A stretch of DNA of 64,000 bases. Source: Cylicocyclus nassatus. Taxonomy: Eukaryota; Nematoda; Chromadorea; Rhabditida; Strongylidae. Numbering within the stretch: the first letter of the stretch is position 1; every line of letters starts with the position of its first letter. Under the pieces are notes generated by a model. That model searched no databases, had not been told where the DNA came from, and saw only the letters and a program-made list of their open reading frames with translations. The stretch lies in assembly GCA_958299035.1 (NCBI GenBank), contig CATQJL010000305.1, forward strand, positions 73,190,792 to 73,254,791, read 5' to 3'. The translations under genes were made by a program, and so were the position numbers. Of the stretch, positions 60,805 to 64,000 are shown in pieces.

Positions 60805-61507
60805 AGGTCGTCCAGAAAGTTTTTGCGCATGAATTTCAAAATTCATTACTTCTGATTTTTCCAACCGATTTGACTGCTTTCACTTTTATGTGAAAGGGTA
60901 AGTCATGCTCTTTATAATGACATCTCAGCTCTTAGTAATGGTCATCTGTTGCATAGATAGGAGCGATAGAAGAAAAATGGTAAACATTTTAATTTTCTGT
61001 GTAGGGTCATAAGCAAACGGAGACTTGCAACAAAAATCGGAGCAGTCAGTACTGTAAGTTCTTTCACCAGCTCTTTCTAACAGTGCAAAGTTTGCGCCAA
61101 TTGAGCGTCTCCATGAAAAGTTGTGATTTCCGTGAAAAATGCCAAAATAAATCAAATTCGCCTTTTTGTGTTGCTTGCTCGGAAATCTTAACTTTTCATG
61201 GAGACGCTCAATCGGAGCAAACTTTGCACTGTTAGAAAGAGCTGGTGAAAAAACATACAATACCGACTGCTCCGATTTTTGTTGCAAGTTTCTGATTTTT
61301 TATGACCCTACACAAAAATTCAAATTTTGAGTGATTTTGGTTTTGAGCTTCTATCTATGCAAAGACGACCATTACTAAGCAGCTGAGATGTCATTATAAA
61401 AATCATGAATTACCCTTTCACAAAACAGTGAAAGCAGTCAAATCGGTTGGAGAAATCAGAAGTTATGAATTTTTGAAAATCGTGCGCAAAAACTTTCGGG
61501 ACGACCT
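60805..61507. mobile_element. 703-bp foldback element
   Basis: Ends AGGTCGTCCAGAAAGTTTTT and complement of AGGTCGTCCCGAAAGTTTTT; the two halves pair along nearly their whole length around a centre at about 61155 (GAGCGTCTCCATGAAAAG mirrored). No coding potential beyond mirror frames. Confidence 0.8.
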
Positions 61508-61511
61508 GTAC

Positions 61512-61740
61512 AATGTGTTGGCTATTATGGGTCACCGAAGCAAATGATTTTTAGAGCCGGAAAGCAAAGAAGCCCTAACATGCTGTATACCACTCGAAAG
61601 CTGAGATCATGGAGAATCGACTTAGACCATCGACTTTTTCCTAGGTCTTCTGTGCCGCGAGATATGTGGGATTTTATGTGCTTTAAAAAATTAGCTGATT
61701 TCGTGTCCTCACTTTCTGCTATCCAAATGAATGCTACGAG
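61512..61740. repeat. Direct repeat, copy 1
   Basis: About 229 bp from AATGTGTTGGCTATTAT to AATGCTACGAG, repeated in the same orientation at 62006-62230 with about 90 percent identity and small indels. It starts directly after the foldback element. Confidence 0.85.
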
Positions 61741-62005
61741 AAAGTCGACGGTCTACGTTTTGTCAATGAAGACTTGATCTTTAACACAGATAGACAATCA
61801 GCAGTGATTAGGTCTTCATTTGGCAGAAATCTGCTGTTGAAAATGACCATGTTTTGAGATAAAATGCGGCGTATCTCTCGGTAGAGGGGGGCTAGAAAGA
61901 AGTCGAGCTTTCGAATGGTATACAGGTTTCTGGGCGAAAAAACTAACCAGTTTTCAAAAATGGGTGGAGATATTTACTATTAGCTTGCTCCAACCCAGCT
62001 CCACC

Positions 62006-62230
62006 AATGTATTGGCTTTTATCGGTTACCGGAGCAAATGATTTTTAGAGCCGGGAAGCCAAGAAGCCCTAACATGCTGTATACCACTCGAAAGCTGAGA
62101 TCATGGAGAATCGATATAGACCGTCGACTTTTTTCTAGGTCTTCTGTGCCGCGAGATATGTGGAATTTTATGTGCTTCAAAAATTGACTGATTTTGTGTC
62201 CTCACTTTCTGCTCTCCAAAATGCTACGAG
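62006..62230. repeat. Direct repeat, copy 2
   Basis: Mate of 61512-61740; includes the shared AGCCCTAACATGCTGTATAC and GGTCTTCTGTGCCGCGAG blocks. The spacer is unrelated AT-rich DNA. Confidence 0.85.
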
Positions 62231-62483
62231 GATAAATAAATAATATAATTAAACATAAATACCGCTTCTTTAGTAAATTTATGAGTGTACTTGTTGTTTG
62301 AGGTACTTAGCCTGCAAAACCTCTTAATAACGATATTTATCATATTCTCAGGGTACAATAGCAGTACCAATTTCAGCCCAGGTGAAGGGGGTCATCGGGA
62401 GTTTGGCCTCAAAGTGAAGGGGGTAAGATCCATCACTCCCCCTATCGCAGCTATGTTTGGGAGGCAATGCAGTTTTAGGAGGC

Positions 62484-62971
62484 ATAGCTTGCTTACCCGG
62501 CTCCGCTCGGCCCTGTCAAAACACTTTAATAAAAATTCCATCCCTATCCCTGTACAGCCTTTCCCTGTGCCACTTCTACACTTCATTTCCCGTTCTATGT
62601 GTTGTATTCGGAATCGCCATGTTCGCCTATTCCCCGGTGCCACTCCGGCCCTGTAGCTCAAACTCTGCAAAAAACCGATAAAATCGATAGAAGTAATCGA
62701 TAATTTTGAAAACTAATACTGTATTCGTAATCAGCATGCTCGATCACCCCCTGTGCCAACTTCCAGCCCTGTAGCTCAAACTTTACAAAAAATCGATAAA
62801 AATCGATAAAATCGATATCGATCGATGAAGAAAAGTAGCCTATGACACGCGCCCCGCCCCGAAGTGTATGTGTGCCAAGTTTGGTCCAAATCGGTTTAAA
62901 AATAAAAATTTCTATTCCTCACATACGTACAAGACAGACATACAGACACACATTCAGCTTTATATATAAGG
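62484..62971 (-). mobile_element. Helitron-like copy, inverse orientation
   Basis: On the minus strand it begins CTTATATATAAAGCTGAATG, has the TGTCTGTATGTCTGTCT run, the ATCGATATCGAT block and the GAGCGGAGCCGGGT 3' segment, all in the same order as 23182-23464. An internal segment containing GCCCTGTAGCTCAAACT and TATTCG(G/T)AATC is duplicated in tandem, making it longer. The terminal CTAG is degraded to CTAT. Confidence 0.65.
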
Positions 62972-63398
62972 TGTCAATGGAAATAGTGTAACAAGGCAGG
63001 AAGTACGAGAGAAGCAAAGTTATCGATCGGTATGTAAATTAGTCGGTAAGTGAAATCAGGTCTCAGGGTCCAAAAACCAACTAACACCCAGCAACGAATA
63101 AGACTTCGGCATTCATCAATAAGAAGAAAAAGAGTGATGGAATAAGCGAGAGACTAAAATTCAACTGATCGCCAGTTGATCCACGCCCATATTTTTGAAT
63201 TCATTTAGTTCTTCAATCAGCTGCGCGATTTTTCCGATTTCTACTTTTACTCATTTACAGACGCTACCGATTAAAAACGGTCGGCACTGGTTCTTCTAAA
63301 GCTTTTCTTATTTTCTGCTTTTTTCGCCCCCCCCCCTTACTTACAGGGCTGCGAATCTCTGCTAAGTATTCGCCCATTTTGACAGGTACAACACATAC

Positions 63399-63536
63399 CT
63401 GAGACTGCTTTTCCACTAGCTGACGCACTTGCTGCGTCAATCCGGCAGTTTGCGCTTGAAGATCCTCAATGCGCTTGCCCTCCTCGTCCATAAGGATCAT
63501 AGCCTCCATTTCTTCATCCATGGATTCCACCATAGT
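63399..63536 (-). CDS. Isolated coiled-coil exon, gene unknown
   Basis: A 46-codon open block bounded by a TTGCAG acceptor and a perfect CAG/GTATGT donor encodes a charged heptad-like segment (ESMDEEMEAMILMDEEGKR then LQAQTAGLTQQVRQLVEKQ). The frame also stays open through the donor to a stop at 63264. Neighbouring exons are not recognised on either side. It could be an exon of a gene extending beyond 64000, or part of a retrotransposon ORF1 coiled coil. Confidence 0.35.
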
Positions 63537-63687
63537 CTGCAACAGAAGAAGAATTAGCCTTTTCTGTTACCTGTCAATAGAGCAGGGCTTCACGGCAGCT
63601 TTCCGCCCTAAAAACGATATCCAGCTTGACCCCGTGCCAGCTGTGCTGAGCTTTGGTTTTCTCTGTTACGCAGGTATCGCAATTCTA

Positions 63688-63855
63688 AGGCTCCCGCCAG
63701 AGTGCCGAAGTTATGCCAGCGCTACGCCAGCATTTCGATCGATACACGTGTATTTCGTTGGGGACGTCAGCTAGCCCCGCCCCAACGAAATACACGTGTA
63801 TCGATCGAAATGCTGGCGTAGCGCTGGCATAACTTCGGCACTCTGGCGGGAGCCT
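63688..63855. mobile_element. 168-bp near-perfect palindrome
   Basis: Arms of about 76 bp are reverse complements without a visible mismatch, from AGGCTCCCGCCAGAGTGCCG outward end to CCAACGAAATACACGTG near the centre, with a ~15-base asymmetric loop rich in G and C. It is flanked by AT-rich DNA and has no coding frame. Confidence 0.85.
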
Positions 63856-64000
63856 AATACCGATTCAGGGAAAACTAGCGGAAGACACTTTTCTGTAGGT
63901 CTAAATAGAGCGACATCCGGCTCAACATTGCAATTAAATGGCCGCTGAGCACGAAAGAAAGAAAGGTGAAAGCTAAGGTTCTAAACTGTATTTCGGATGT

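Overview
The window is nuclear DNA of a nematode, most likely a clade V (strongylid-type) worm. It has intron-dense genes with short introns ending in TTTCAG/TTTTAG-like acceptors, clear one-to-one homologues of Caenorhabditis genes (unc-26, cpsf-3, micu-1), AT-rich noncoding DNA, and intergenic and intronic DNA packed with mariner/Tc1, TTAA-type, Harbinger-like, hAT-like, Helitron-like and LINE remnants. Species was not determined. All gene models were built by hand from splice sites, reading-frame continuity and recognised protein families.

Layout. 1-3426: no gene, one mariner-type foldback element (1026-2035). 3427-7034 (+): an 8-exon SLC35-type nucleotide-sugar transporter. 7825-14735 (-): 28-exon synaptojanin (unc-26). 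14736-18917: intergenic, nothing recognised. 18918-22473 (-): 19-exon CPSF73 (cpsf-3). 22880-26307 (-): 13-exon JAZF1-like C2H2 zinc-finger gene carrying a Helitron-like and a TTAA-type insertion in introns. 26696-29480 (-): 12-exon KLHDC10-like kelch gene. The last three genes are co-oriented about 400 bp apart and may form an operon. 29481-40442: repeat-rich, with one credible orphan first exon for a mitochondrial protein (32974-33155, +). 40443-42890 (+): micu-1, whose 5' end is missing or far away. 43700-52354 (-): a 44-exon, 1,682-residue hnRNP U-like gene (SAP, proline blocks, SPRY, P-loop kinase-like domain), convergent with micu-1. 52355-64000: a repeat graveyard containing a ~5.8 kb inverted duplication of a LINE fragment, in which insertions are nested four deep with readable target-site duplications.

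Functionally the genes are housekeeping or neuronal and do not make one pathway: synaptic phosphoinositide turnover (unc-26), pre-mRNA 3'-end cleavage (cpsf-3), nuclear RNA or chromatin scaffolding (hnRNP U-like), mitochondrial calcium gating (micu-1), Golgi/ER sugar-nucleotide import, and a kelch substrate adaptor. I see no unknown multi-gene system such as a defence island. The most unusual items are the greatly expanded hnRNP U-like protein, a 24-nt frame-preserving intron in unc-26, a non-GT donor in micu-1, and the nested palindromic transposon stack at 53-59 kb.
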